NCBI RefSeq assembly: GCF_036320965.1
Contig: NC_092225.1
Coordinates: 30,421,443 to 30,485,442 of the forward strand
Source: Panulirus ornatus
Taxonomy: Eukaryota > Arthropoda > Malacostraca > Decapoda > Palinuridae
DNA length: 64,000 bases
Direction: 5' to 3'
The position numbers were made by a program, and so were the translations under genes. Within the stretch, counting starts at the first letter, position 1, and every line of letters begins with the position of its first letter. Of this stretch, positions 13,471 through 27,029 are shown one piece after another. Under the pieces are notes generated by a model. That model made no database searches. It saw only the letters and a program-made list of their open reading frames with translations, and was not told where the DNA came from.

Positions 13471-13770
13471 ATGTGTCGTTGTGACATCTCTGTCACTAAA
13501 TACGATGAAACCTGCAAAATGATGTCGTCACATCTATCCATTAGCGCAAAACTGAAACGTCTCGGTATCAGAAACATTCCCAAGTTTTGTCGTGGGAATA
13601 ACATAGTTGAACCTGGGAATCTTTCTGCCCATGAGAATTGGCATTGTTCTCCGGAAACTAGAGTTCATGAGGGTTACGCATGTGGCTCGATACTGACCGG
13701 TAGTTTTAGAAGTCATGACGATGGCCCCTGCGAAGGCAGTTCTGTATTCAGCTCTGAGGTAACATGTTGA
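13471..13770 (+). other. Open frame, unassigned
   Basis: ATG with A at -3, 99 codons, several cysteines (MCRCDISVTKYDETCK...). No signal peptide, homologue or splice evidence that I can see. Probably chance. Confidence 0.12.
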
Positions 13771-13873
13771 AAGAATGTTATGATCCTGTAGATCTTTAAA
13801 TTTGTTTCTGAGCTCAATGTTAAGAAATTAGTTCTATATATTTTGTTGCCCGTTAGTACACATCATTTTCGTA

Positions 13874-13874
<1 letters not shown>

Positions 13875-13957
<83 letters not shown>
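13875..13957. repeat. (CA)n then (TA)n, tail of the SINE
   Basis: (CA)n 13875-13907 and (TA)n 13908-13957; on the minus strand these follow the SINE body. Confidence 0.95.
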
Positions 13958-13960
<3 letters not shown>

Positions 13961-14100
13961 CCAACCCCTAGGGGTGGATGAACAGCTGGGTTGACTGTGG
14001 ACTGACCGCCACAACCAGGATTCTAATGTATGCGCTCGACCCTGGTTGGCCTGTGAATGTGTTACATTCAGGAACGCCAACCGCTATACCACGGGAGTCC
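13958..14100 (-). mobile_element. tRNA-derived SINE with (TA)n tail
   Basis: The minus strand starts GGACTCCCGTGGTATAGCGG, a tRNA-like head whose TGGTATAGCGGTTGG fits the pol III A box. A degenerate B box (GGGTCGAGCGC) follows at proper distance. The body (GTCCACAGTCAACCCAGCTG, then TTCATCCACCCCTAGGGG) runs into (TA)n then (GT)n on that strand. Non-coding. Confidence 0.75.
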
Positions 14101-14164
14101 ATAAATTACTCGGTATAGTTGACTGTTTGGAGGAAAGATAAGAATTACTTGTTCATTGCATTTG

Positions 14165-14405
14165 AAGTATGTGTGATGGGTTAAATTGATTTTTCCTACA
14201 CGTCGAAGCTTTGAAACTCTCCCCTTTCATGTCTTTCCCGATAGCTAATGACCTGGCACATTCAAAATGACAGGTTTTCACTTTCTCAAAAATTCTTAGA
14301 TACTTCCCCTTGTCTTTATCCGTTTCATAAGTCTGTATTTCAGTTAAGGCTCGGCCTTGATGTGAACTTTTGTCCGTGACTGGAGCCTTCAACTTAAAAA
14401 AAGAC
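14165..14405 (+). repeat. Dispersed repeat, copy 1 of a ~240-bp family
   Basis: Shares CCTACACGTCGAAGCTTTG, GACAGGTTTTCACTTTC, AAGGCTCGGCCTTG and GTCCGTGACTGGAGCC blocks with 41915-42180, same orientation. It ends in an A-rich run. I take it as a retroelement piece of unknown family. Confidence 0.7.
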
Positions 14406-14729
14406 AAGTATTAGCTTGACAGTTTTTTCATTGTATTTACCATCTGTTGAGACCATCTTACCATTCTAGTGAGACATGCTTACCGTTTTAGCGTGCGTCA
14501 GGTTTTTGTGAGGAAACATGCGAAGAAAGAGCTGCAGCAGAGGATGCAGATCCTGATGTGGGCGCTGCATGCAAAATGAAGTAATATTAGTTAGTCCTGA
14601 TCACTTTTTGTAGCCCCTGCTCGTTCCATAATCAGTAGTTCACCCGAATGGGTTAAGCGTAGCAGTGGATCTGTTCGATATCAATATTTCAGGGTAATTA
14701 GTTAATTTGTTTGGTTTGTGGCTGTGATT

Positions 14730-15740
14730 TTTTTGGCCTATGTGTTGTCGCGGCTTATAAATGCTCAAAGACCAATGGTTAACGTTTGAGTTAAGCCGTA
14801 AGCCTAGCAAGGTTTAAGCCCGTATTTACCTGTTAATGTTGTTCCAAGACGTATATTTAATTTTCATGGGTTAATTATAGGATTAGATATTATCTCGTGG
14901 TATGCTAGGATTAGTTATCTTCTGATTATGTCTTATGGTATATTCCATTTGATTTAAGTATATGATTATTACTGTTCCGAGACTGATACAAGGTTGCATT
15001 GTACCTCCCGGTTAGCAGTGTTACAAGATCAATGCCTAACTGGTTTAAGCCTAGCATGTGTCGAAACTGACAGTATCCATTCCAGTAAAAAGTCCAAGAC
15101 CACTGGTAGATTTACTTGGCTTAAAACTGTAAATGTGGTTTAAACTAACATTAATGATTATTACTATTCCAAGAGTATTAGCTAGTTTGTATGCTTAAAC
15201 CTAGCTTTGTACCTACTAGTACTTACTGGTTCAAGACCATTGGTTCTCTTATCTAGTTTAAGCTTAGCTTTGTTTTAACATCTTATTACTGCTCCCTCAT
15301 CATTAGATAACTTACAATTTATTACTGTTTCCAAGATTATTGGTTAACTTTATTGATTTAGCTACACCTAAAAAAAAAAGTTTGGTTCGAGCCTAACTTA
15401 GTTTTGAGTTTAGAAGCCAAGCTGAAGCTATGTAAGTCTGAAAGCCAAGCCAACACATCTTAAATCTAGAAGCCTTAATTTTTCAACTCTGCTGTTGTTT
15501 GAAGACCGTTGCTATTGTTTGAAGACCATTGGTTCAAGCTTGTTACTGTTCAACGATAATTTGTTAGATTATGTTCATGGGTTGAGGTTTAAGGTTATTT
15601 GTTAGTGTGTTATGTTCAAAAACTGTTTGTTAGTTTATGCTCAAGCTTGTATTTTTATATTGCAAGCCAGTAACTTCTATTAACATTTCTTTAACTTGTT
15701 AGATGCAAGTTTATTATTTTTTCAAGACCATTGAGTAACA
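14730..15740. repeat. Strongly decayed long-period repeat
   Basis: Words like CCAAGACCATTGGTTAAC, TTTAAGCCTAGCTTTG and TTATTACTGTTCC recur irregularly at roughly 80-130 bp across a kilobase. I read it as an old tandem array; the period is not exact. Confidence 0.5.
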
Positions 15741-16254
15741 TATGGTTTACGTATGCCAAAAATATTCTCCCGGTAGCGTTTGGTTTACGTATGTCACAAT
15801 TTTTCTCTCTTATCTTGCGAACACTGATCTTAGTCACAATTTTGTCCCCCCAAAAAAGTTATAGTTTGTGTGTGTATCATTTGTCACTGGCTTAATTTGA
15901 ATTCATATTAGTCCCTTTTTAGATGACCCATTATACATCCATACAGCCTTCAGTGGAACACTGTAACACATCACAAGCAGTAGTTGTATTCCTTCAAGGA
16001 AAATTTAGAATTTTGACCCATTGTTCATTGTTTATTTGATAATTTCTTTAAGTAAATATTTTTCATAGTCTTGATATCAGTAGGTTTTAGAATGCTGAGA
16101 ATATAAAAAGATCGTTGAATAACTTTGCTTCATTACTATAAACTTACAAATATGTAGACATCTATAGACTACTTGAAACATAAACATCATGGCCAATTTT
16201 TATGATTCTAATTACAAAATAATAGCTGAAACATATCAAAGTAGCTCAAAGAAA

Positions 16255-16256
<2 letters not shown>
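15741..16256. other. No gene seen
   Basis: AT-rich intergenic sequence. Confidence 0.5.

Positions 16257-16330
<74 letters not shown>
16257..16330. repeat. (TA)n then (GT)5
   Basis: About 32 TA units and five GT units. Confidence 0.95.
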
Positions 16331-16589
16331 TTTGATAGTATATTCTTAACACTGAATAGCAATATGACTTTCTGACTTTTGTCTTTGTTCTCAAACATAA
16401 GATAAAAGAGCACTATCACCATCATCAGCATCATGTCCGCTGTAACGCAGATGAACGAAGTGATGGAAAAGTAGTTTGAGAAAAAAAGAAACGAATTTCA
16501 TACGCGTGTGAAAGAAAAAGTTTCATATGATTAAACGAACTGGAGTGAATCGTACACTGATGCTATGAATACGAACACCTGAGGAGTGT

Positions 16590-16930
16590 AAAGTGTAAAG
16601 TGATTGTTTGCACGTATTGGGCTCACAGCAGTAGGTGGTAGTGGTTATATGCAGGTGTTGTGGCCATAACAGTGGGTGGAAGCAGTTATGTGCAGGTGTT
16701 GCGACCATAATAATAGGCGGAAGTGGTTTTGCACAGGCGTTCCGGCCACCACTAAATGCAAAGGGTTGTGTGTGGGTATTACGGCCATAACAGTAGGTGC
16801 AAGTGGCTGTCTGCAGGCGTTGGCTCATAACAAGCAGTTGTGATAGGGTTTACGGCCACAGCAGTAGATGTAAGTGTTGGGTGCAGGTGTTGCGACCACA
16901 GCGTAAGGTGACCGCTGGATGGCTACTACA
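16590..16930. repeat. Decayed minisatellite, about 42 bp period
   Basis: Seven or so units resembling CAGTAGGTGGAAGTGGTTAT followed by GTGCAGGTGTTGTGGCCATAA. Confidence 0.75.
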
Positions 16931-17205
16931 GCAGATGGAAGTTAGGTGACTGTATTGTATGTGTGAAGGTCGAGTAGGTGAGTTTGGTGTGGCTCTTAAA
17001 CTGATTGTATTAGAGATGGATGAGTTCACTTTGAACACTTCATTTGATGGAGGTAGATGGTACAGCAGTTGAAGGCGTTGGGGGACTTTGGTGGTGAAAA
17101 TGATGTAGGCAGGTTAGTGGATAAAGGTGGGTACTTTACGTAAAGTGCTTATGTGGGCCTATGATAATGTTAGGCAAGGCTAGAATGTATCGTGCAGCAC
17201 AGATG

Positions 17206-17288
17206 GTATCAGCACCTGGTGTTCCCAGGCGGTCTCACATCCAAGTACTAACCAAAGACTAGGCTGCTCTGTGTGTTAACCGATGTTT
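17206..17288 (-). pseudogene. 5S rRNA relic (3' two thirds)
   Basis: The minus strand carries GGTTAGTACTTGGATG, then GAGACCGCCTGGGAACACC and a GGTGCTG ending. These are the highly conserved internal control and 3' parts of eukaryotic 5S rRNA. An upstream ACATCGGTT also fits the arthropod 5' half. The middle (AGCAGCCTAGTC) is diverged and the 5' end is missing, so this is a pseudogene or part of a 5S-derived SINE. Confidence 0.7.
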
Positions 17289-17639
17289 ACGACATGGTAA
17301 GGATGTGAACTTTACGGTAGGTGTTGTGGCCATGGAAGATGGTGAGGATGGTTGGATTAGCCTGGCTGCCGTAGATGAAGGTGCCGTAGTTGCTACGTTG
17401 GGTGATGTTCCTGATGGCGACACTACACCGCTTGGGACTGGTCGGGAAGACGTACCACGACCGCTACAGGGGAGAGGTGTGTGAGCCCTTATTGTGGGTG
17501 CAACAGGTATCCACCACAGGGAAACGTGCTCTGGTTCAGGGCTATTCGTGGGCGGGTAAGGAATGCTGTGTCCACTTCAGTGAATGGAGTCGGGTTTAGC
17601 GCGCTGTAGCCACCACAACACGTGGAAATGGACGAATAG

Positions 17640-18220
17640 ATGCATTGTCTGTCCGAATGTAGGTGGCAGTTGGGGGTTTGGGTACTTTAGTCATAGTAGC
17701 TGTAAGTAAGTGAGCATGTGGCCACTGAAGTGTATGGGGGGGGGGGGGCGGATAAGCAGGTTAGCGTGATGTAACCACAGCAGTGGGGTGGTTAGGATGG
17801 TTAAGTTTGCTGTTACGTAGCAGTAGGTGGAAGTTCTTGGTTAGGTATTAGTTTCCAGCTGCAGTGGGTGGAAGTTCTTGCCTGGTGTGTTGTTGCCAGT
17901 TACATTGGGTAAAGTCCTTGTTTCGTAGGTGTTTTGTTGACAGTTACAGTCGTTGGAAGTTGCTGTTTAGATGTGTTGTGTCCGGCTACAGTAAATGGAA
18001 GTCCTCGTTTGTGTTTTGTGGACAGTCACTACTGGGAGGTAGTTTATGATTAGGTGTATTGTGGCCTGTGTCACAGTGGTTGGAAGTTCTTGGGTAGGTG
18101 TAGTGTGGCAAATTTCAGTAGGCGAGGGTGAGTAGACGAGCATGTTGTCAAAACTGCAGTGTGGTGAGGTGGTACGGGAGTCAGTAGTGTTGTGGCTGGC
18201 TCGGGGACTATCAGCCACAG
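17640..18220. repeat. Decayed minisatellite, about 45-48 bp period
   Basis: Units resembling GTGGAAGTTCTTGGTTAGGT followed by a GTTGTGGCCAGTTACAGT-like half. They are related in wording to the 42-bp array 700 bp away. Open frames on either strand here come from the repeat. Confidence 0.65.
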
Positions 18221-18392
18221 TGAAGTTTCTCGTTCATGTGACGCTAGATGAGACCACCTCTTGTGTTACGACCTGTCTTTCCTTTCATTAACTGAAGTAC
18301 TTGTTGTACGTGACATTATGTTAAATGATGTAGGTGTTATATATGAACTATTCATTATAATGTAGCAGGTGTTAAATGTTAATTATTCTATT

Positions 18393-18398
18393 TTTATT
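18393..18398 (-). terminator. Poly(A) signal AATAAA of gene A
   Basis: TTTATT on the plus strand is AATAAA on the minus strand, 50 bases beyond the gene A stop codon (18450-18448). This spacing is typical for a 3' UTR end. It supports exon 3 being read through to this stop rather than spliced at 18544. Confidence 0.55.
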
Positions 18399-18447
18399 GG
18401 TTGTACCCGAATTATTATATCGGCTTTTAGTAGGTGCTATGCATGAA

Positions 18448-20135
18448 TTATTTATAAACTGTGATAGATGTTTTCTTTGTGCTTAAAAGTGGGATTGTAA
18501 GACTTCGTGGAAGTTCAATTACAGTGATGGTGATGTTGATTACCTTGGATTGGGGAGAGCAGCAGTTGCCACACACACAGTCTAGCTTCTTACCACAGGC
18601 CCAGCCGCCATCCCTTATGACCCGCGCCATGTTGATCCGGTACATGTACCTGTAAAACATAAGATAAGATGACTTTATTGTCAAGTTGTGTACATGATAC
18701 AGAATGAAATTCCTCAGACACTCGTCTTACAGTCAAGTGCCTAATACAGCAATACAGTTTACTCTGATGTTTGGTCCTTAGTGGCTGAATACTAATTTTT
18801 GTTAGAAAACAAAAGAATTACAGTGGAGCCCTTACGATGGACAGCGTGTGACAGCTTAAGGCGTGGAGGATTTTTTTTATAAGTATCATAAATGTTTCTT
18901 TTAAGTTTCATCGTTAGTGCAGATGCGTAAAAGAAGTACCTCACGTATGTCTTTCAAAGGAAATTCATTCGCCTTACCTTTGCAGGAAATTCATTCGCCT
19001 TACCTTTGACAGAAAGGATTCATGTTGTTAGTGTCGGGCAGTTTGTCAGATCGACTCTGTGGCTGGGACCTCCCGTTCCAGTTTACGGTTGGGGCGTGGA
19101 AGGTGCTCTTGTTGCAGTAGTCACTAAGAGACCCCAGACTGCACTCCATGCCCTTACAGAAGAAACTGTCCGAGCCTTGATCTGCAGTGCGGGGGATGCT
19201 CACGTTATACTTATGTTGCGTCAACCTAGTGGCATATCATCCTGTACCTGCGTTGTTCACCTTGCAACCCCCCCCCCCCCAACCCCGCACCACATGACAC
19301 TGGTCATCCCTTTGCGTCATTCGTCGTCAGCAGCTGTCGTCTGTGCTATGTACCTGCCACTAGCCGTCATCCGTGACACTAGATATCTCTTCCCAGTCAC
19401 ACAGAGTGCGAGTCGTCTCTGACCACACCCTTCACGACTCGTCACCAACGACAGTGGTCGTCTGAGGCGCCACTCCCCTTCATTCGTTCGTTACCTCTGT
19501 CACTCACCTGTCACTGGTAAGTCATGTGTGACGCGCGCAGCAGTGGTTGTCTCTTGCGTAACTGTCGTATGTGACACTCTCTGTCGCTAGAAGTCGATTC
19601 TGACGCACCCTAGACACATCCAGACACCACAGAATCGTTCTTTCATTTTATAAAAGATTCTAGAACAAGAGAAGGCAACTGAAAATTAGGCGGCTAGAGA
19701 AGTTTTGAATAGTGAGAGGTAAGGAGAAAAAGCTTTTCTCATGCAGCAGAATTGTGGATTCGTGGAACGAACTTAGGGCAAAACAAGTGAATGCGACCTC
19801 AGTTGGGAAGTTGAGTAAATATAACAAGAGTACGTAAGAGGCTTACGGGGCCTCAAAGGGTTGAAGTTCCCTCCGTAAGAGAAATTAGTGTAAAGATAGA
19901 TATAATACTTGCCGTAGTTTGAAGAAGTCGTGTGGTAATATAATCCTTCGCACAGCCCTCTCAGGATGGTGGCGAGGCAGGTTCCGTAGATGGTAAAGTT
20001 ATCCGGGAGTCTGAAACTGTCGAGTTTGTTTGTGGGGTTGCTTCTCCTGGAGCGGGGGAAGAAGTGTGAAGTGCCTGACGTGGGCGCGGCCCTGCTCCCG
20101 GTCAGCAGCAACAACATGAGCACCACCACATGCAT
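18448..20135 (-). CDS. Gene A: secreted cysteine-rich protein, possible IL-17-like cytokine (3 coding exons)
   Basis: Coding exons on the minus strand are 20135-19913, 19181-19004 and 18649-18448, giving 603 nt or 200 residues. The start ATG (20135-20133) sits in CAACCATG, a good Kozak context, and opens a signal peptide (MHVVVLMLLLLTGSRAA). A furin-like RSRR follows at residues 29-32 and an N-glycosylation site (NFT) near 46. Phases match at both joints. Intron 1 is GC-AG (donor G|GCAAGT, acceptor CACTGCAG, phase 1). Intron 2 is GT-AG (donor CAAAG|GTAAGG, acceptor TTTTACAG, phase 2). The mature part has 11 cysteines: two in exon 1, four in exon 2, five in exon 3. Exon 3 reads YMYRINMARV, then KKLDCVCGNCCSPQ. 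A Y-R-I-N stretch followed by CxCxxC recalls IL-17 cytokines, but the final CxC pair of that family is absent. I therefore treat IL-17-like as a hypothesis. A possible donor (CCAAG|GTAATC, exon end 18544) inside exon 3 could lead to another C-terminus. An alternative intron 1 donor (CAA|GTATTA) is also in phase with a weaker acceptor. Confidence 0.62.
18959..19010 (-). repeat. 26-bp tandem duplication of the gene A exon 2 splice donor
   Basis: Two nearly identical 26-bp units (18959-18984 and 18985-19010) each contain CAAAG|GTAAGGCGAATG on the minus strand. The upstream donor (exon end 19004) keeps the frame into exon 3. The second donor (exon end 18978) would add 26 nt and expose an immediate TAA stop. 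Confidence 0.85.
19650..19840 (+). mobile_element. LINE reverse-transcriptase 3' relic in gene A intron 1
   Basis: A plus-strand frame at about 19729-19836 reads KLFSCSRIVDSWNELRAKQV and then NATSVGKLSKYN before a stop. It matches the usual C-terminal end of CR1/L2/Rex-type RT proteins (F-S-x-R-V-V-x-x-W-N-x-L-P..., then a short K-rich helix). Upstream codons are broken by stops. It sits antisense to gene A, between exons 1 and 2, and is non-functional. Confidence 0.6.
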
Positions 20136-20151
20136 GGTTGACACGCGCCAC
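20136..20151 (-). other. Gene A 5' leader with probable 3' splice site
   Basis: The minus strand reads a T/G-rich run then GTGCCGCAG|GTGGCGCG just 16 bases before the start ATG. This fits an acceptor of an intron in the 5' untranslated region, so the promoter and first exon probably lie at higher coordinates. The same arrangement occurs at gene B. An unspliced leader cannot be excluded because the frame stays open upstream. Confidence 0.4.
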
Positions 20152-20584
20152 CTGCGGCACACACACATACACGCCTTCGTCAACACCTGTGTGACACTGT
20201 CACTACCACAGCTCCTATCTGGCAGCACATAGCCTTCCTTGTATGACACTACACCCTCATACTGCTCCCTCATACTGAGTCACACTGTATATCTTCATCT
20301 GTGTGGTATGCAGCGATTGTCAACATACGTAGCTTTACATTATGTACTCACAGAGGAACACAGGAACTTCACACAAGATTGTACTGTGTGTAGTTAAACT
20401 TGCACACAATCTCTTACACCCGCTCCCACTGTGTGGCCTTGTGTCCTCTCTTGATTGTAGTGAAGCATCACGCTACCCATAACTCTGTACAGTGTGTCCT
20501 AAAGATTCGGCCATACGAGTGTAAAACTCCCTCCCCATAGAGTACAAATAGGTAATTACTACTACCCCAGACTCTGTAGTAGAA

Positions 20585-20588
<4 letters not shown>

Positions 20589-20618
<30 letters not shown>
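20589..20618. repeat. (CA)n microsatellite
   Basis: About 15 units. Confidence 0.9.
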
Positions 20619-20622
<4 letters not shown>

Positions 20623-20779
20623 CCACAGAGGTCCACACAGTTTAACAATACTTACACAGCTTATCTCTTACCTCCACCTCCATTGTAGCATTGTACAGCT
20701 GACCACACTGTAACACTACCCTCACACGTCATGCAACACCACACTGTCGTTCTCCCACACTTAACGTGACACTCAGAAA

Positions 20780-20780
20780 T

Positions 20781-20822
<42 letters not shown>
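20780..20822. repeat. (CA)n microsatellite
   Basis: About 21 units. Confidence 0.95.
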
Positions 20823-20825
<3 letters not shown>

Positions 20826-21616
20826 GGTTTGCCATCATGCATATCCAAGTGGTAAAGGGCTACACCACACAATAACGTTACACCCTCTCAGATGGAACGC
20901 CATTATATTATGCACCATAGCTGTGACAGTGATATTATTGATAAATATGGTCATAGTCATTGCGACGAAATAGTTATCAATGTGTGTTGACCAGACATTG
21001 ACAGGCATTCACATAAGTGAATTACATAAGTTTAGAATTGAAGAAGAGTAAAGTTTTGTGACATCATAAGGAATAACCCTTGAACTTAAAAAGTAGAACG
21101 GAAATGATGTGGAAATGTAGGTTCGAAGGAATTGAGCTTTTTGGTGCACGATGCGTTAGCTGCAGTTGTGGGTATTACTAGATATAGAACAAATGTTAGA
21201 GAAATAGTGATCAGAGGGGAAAAAACGTAAAAAGTAAAAAAGAATTATAAACAAATACAATTGTGAATGATATTCTTAAGATATTTCAGTTAACGCTGCT
21301 ATCTAGTTAGGCTCTGAGCGTCAGGCAGGAAGAGGTAACGTAGCTTGTGTGGTGGCTAGGCTTTTCACGGTGACCACAACAGCCTGACGTCGACTGTTTG
21401 ATGTTTGTAGGCGACAGAGCCTGGGTGTGTATATTTGGCTTGTTAGTGACACAGATTCCTAGAATGATTCTCGGCTTATCTTTTCACTGGTATCTGTCGA
21501 CCTCTTGTGGCAAAGTTTGGTTGAAAACAGGTAACTTATATTTTAAGATAGAACGAGCGAAAGTTTTGTAAAGAACTTCCAGCCATTAGCAGGCTGTGTA
21601 AAAGTTTTCTTTTACC

Positions 21617-25317
<3,701 letters not shown>

Positions 25318-25454
25318 TGAATTCCATGTTACCCCAGCCAAGCTGAAGCTGGGACATAGCACAGAACACCAGGTGACAGGTGGCTATGTCTGTTCACGTC
25401 CGTGTGGCCAAGGTAACCGGACGCCTCTTCCAGGGTTCGAACCCGACCCATGGC

Positions 25455-25457
<3 letters not shown>
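25318..25457 (+). mobile_element. tRNA-related SINE with (TA)n tail
   Basis: The best part is 25399-25457: GTGTGGCCAAGGTAACC matches an A box (TGGCCAAGG) and GGGTTCGAACCCG is a perfect pol III B box. The copy ends in a (TA)n tail at 25458. The 5' boundary is a guess. The head is close enough to a tRNA to look recent, but no full cloverleaf is evident. Confidence 0.6.

Positions 25458-25522
<65 letters not shown>
25458..25522. repeat. (TA)n tail of the 25.4-kb SINE
   Basis: About 32 units immediately after the pol III-like head. Confidence 0.95.
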
Positions 25523-25524
<2 letters not shown>

Positions 25525-25649
25525 TCAGCTAACATCAGTTGCACTTGATAGTTTAACATAAATAAAGTTCACCTCATTTTATTCCTGATATAGTCTCGTA
25601 GATGGAATGGCTTCCCATGAAGATATTACAGTTGTTCTGTAATCTATAA

Positions 25650-25845
25650 CATTATTGTTCAGTAGATTGTAACAGATTAAAGATGATTTCTGGACTGTGT
25701 AACAAATTAAAGATAATTTCTGTACTGTGTAACAGATTAAAGGTAATTGTCTGTACTGTTTAACAGATTAGAGTTAATTATTCTGTACTGTGTAACAGAT
25801 TAGAGAAAATTGTTCAGTGACCTGGAACAGATTAGATTCTAAGAG
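25650..25845. repeat. Tandem repeat, about 36 bp x 5
   Basis: Units of the form CTGTACTGTGTAACAGATTA followed by AAGATAATTT, moderately diverged. Confidence 0.8.
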
Positions 25846-26150
25846 TTTGAATTAGATAATGCAATGTCTTTTTCAGTTATTAGTGACCTTTATAAGATAT
25901 TATGATATAACGGAGTAATGTCAGTTGATTATAGTTGACAAGGGCTGCTTTGAATAGTCTTAATATATGATTGAGGTAAAAACTTAAATCACTGGCTCTG
26001 ATGGGTAATCCACAGAGGTACACCTTGCGCCTCTCTGGTAGTGTCTGCCAAGGAAAGGACGCAGACTTCCTTCCAAGTGACATCTGGCAAGTATTCTGAA
26101 AGATTCCCAACAAACAATTATATTAGTGCTGGCGACCCGCTTTTCTCCCG

Positions 26151-26263
26151 TGTGTGTGTGTGTGTGTGTGTGGTGTGTTTTACGGGGAGAAAGTTTCCCA
26201 CACGCATTATCCCGTTTCTTAACTTTATGTATATGTACCACGTCTTTACTCGCGTGTGTTTAC

Positions 26264-26303
<40 letters not shown>

Positions 26304-26570
26304 AGCCGTGCCTTCTCGTGTGTTTCTGTTTGTGTGGTGTGAGTATGTGTTTGAGGTGTGTGTGTGTGTGTGTGTGTGTCTACCTGGAAGGCTTATGAAT
26401 GTGGGCGGTGGTGGTGAATATCATCAATGGCGTGCGAGCGGGTGAATGAACACAGCCTCGAGGGAGAGAGGGCAAATTGTGAGCAATCAGCGGTGTGGCA
26501 GGCGTACCTGCAGCTGCGTCAGCGGCGGCGCTCATAATGCTTCTGCTGCTCGTAAACCACGCCGCGGCAC

Positions 26571-26606
<36 letters not shown>
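26151..26606. repeat. Cluster of (GT)n and (CA)n blocks
   Basis: Blocks at 26151-26171 (GT), 26264-26301 (CA), 26359-26379 (GT) and 26571-26606 (CA). A CpG-rich segment at 26515-26570 lies between. A short frame from ATG 26537 reads MLLLLVNHAAAQ before His-Thr codons from the repeat. It looks signal-peptide-like but I cannot support a gene. Confidence 0.9.
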
Positions 26607-26608
<2 letters not shown>

Positions 26609-26947
26609 ACACCACACGTGGAGGCAGGCGCTTCTACCAAGAGGGAGGAGGTGGGTGAGATAAAGAGAGATGGAGTTCACAGAGGGAGGGAGTGAGCTGT
26701 CCGGTGGTGGGGAGAGAGACACGTGATGATGTCGAGGAAGACATTATTGCAGTGGGGAAGAGCGGGGATACGAGGACGCAGTAGGATCAGCAGGAAAGCT
26801 CTTTCAGGAGGAGCAGTAGGTAGGAGGACTGAGGAAGTCATGTACTAGATAGACTGAGGATAACAAGCTGGTAGAAGGACTGAGGTAGACAGGTGGGGAG
26901 AAGGTATGAGGGAGATTGGTTGGGAAGACTGAGAAAGTCATTTGGGA

Positions 26948-26949
<2 letters not shown>

Positions 26950-27028
<79 letters not shown>
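26950..27028. repeat. (GA)n microsatellite
   Basis: About 39 units. Confidence 0.95.

Positions 27029-27029
<1 letters not shown>

Noticed and set aside
18544..18549. Splice donor CCAAG|GTAATC in gene A exon 3 as the main 3' boundary
   Set aside because: The frame continues to a stop with AATAAA 50 bp beyond, and I found no good downstream exon. Kept only as an alternative.
18655..18790. LINE-like 3' end (TGACTTTATTGTCAAG...AATGAAATTC) in gene A intron 2
   Set aside because: The wording resembles some LINE/SINE tails, but there is no coding end or second copy here to support it.
19006..19422. 138-codon plus-strand frame
   Set aside because: It is antisense to gene A exon 2, whose minus-strand splice phases are consistent.
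20779..20973. Apparent membrane segment on the plus strand
   Set aside because: The frame starts in a (CA)n array and the hydrophobic part is a short AT-rich run; no homology or context.
26537..26695. Short signal-peptide-like ORF (MLLLLVNHAAAQ)
   Set aside because: Followed at once by microsatellite-coded His-Thr and no further protein-like sequence.
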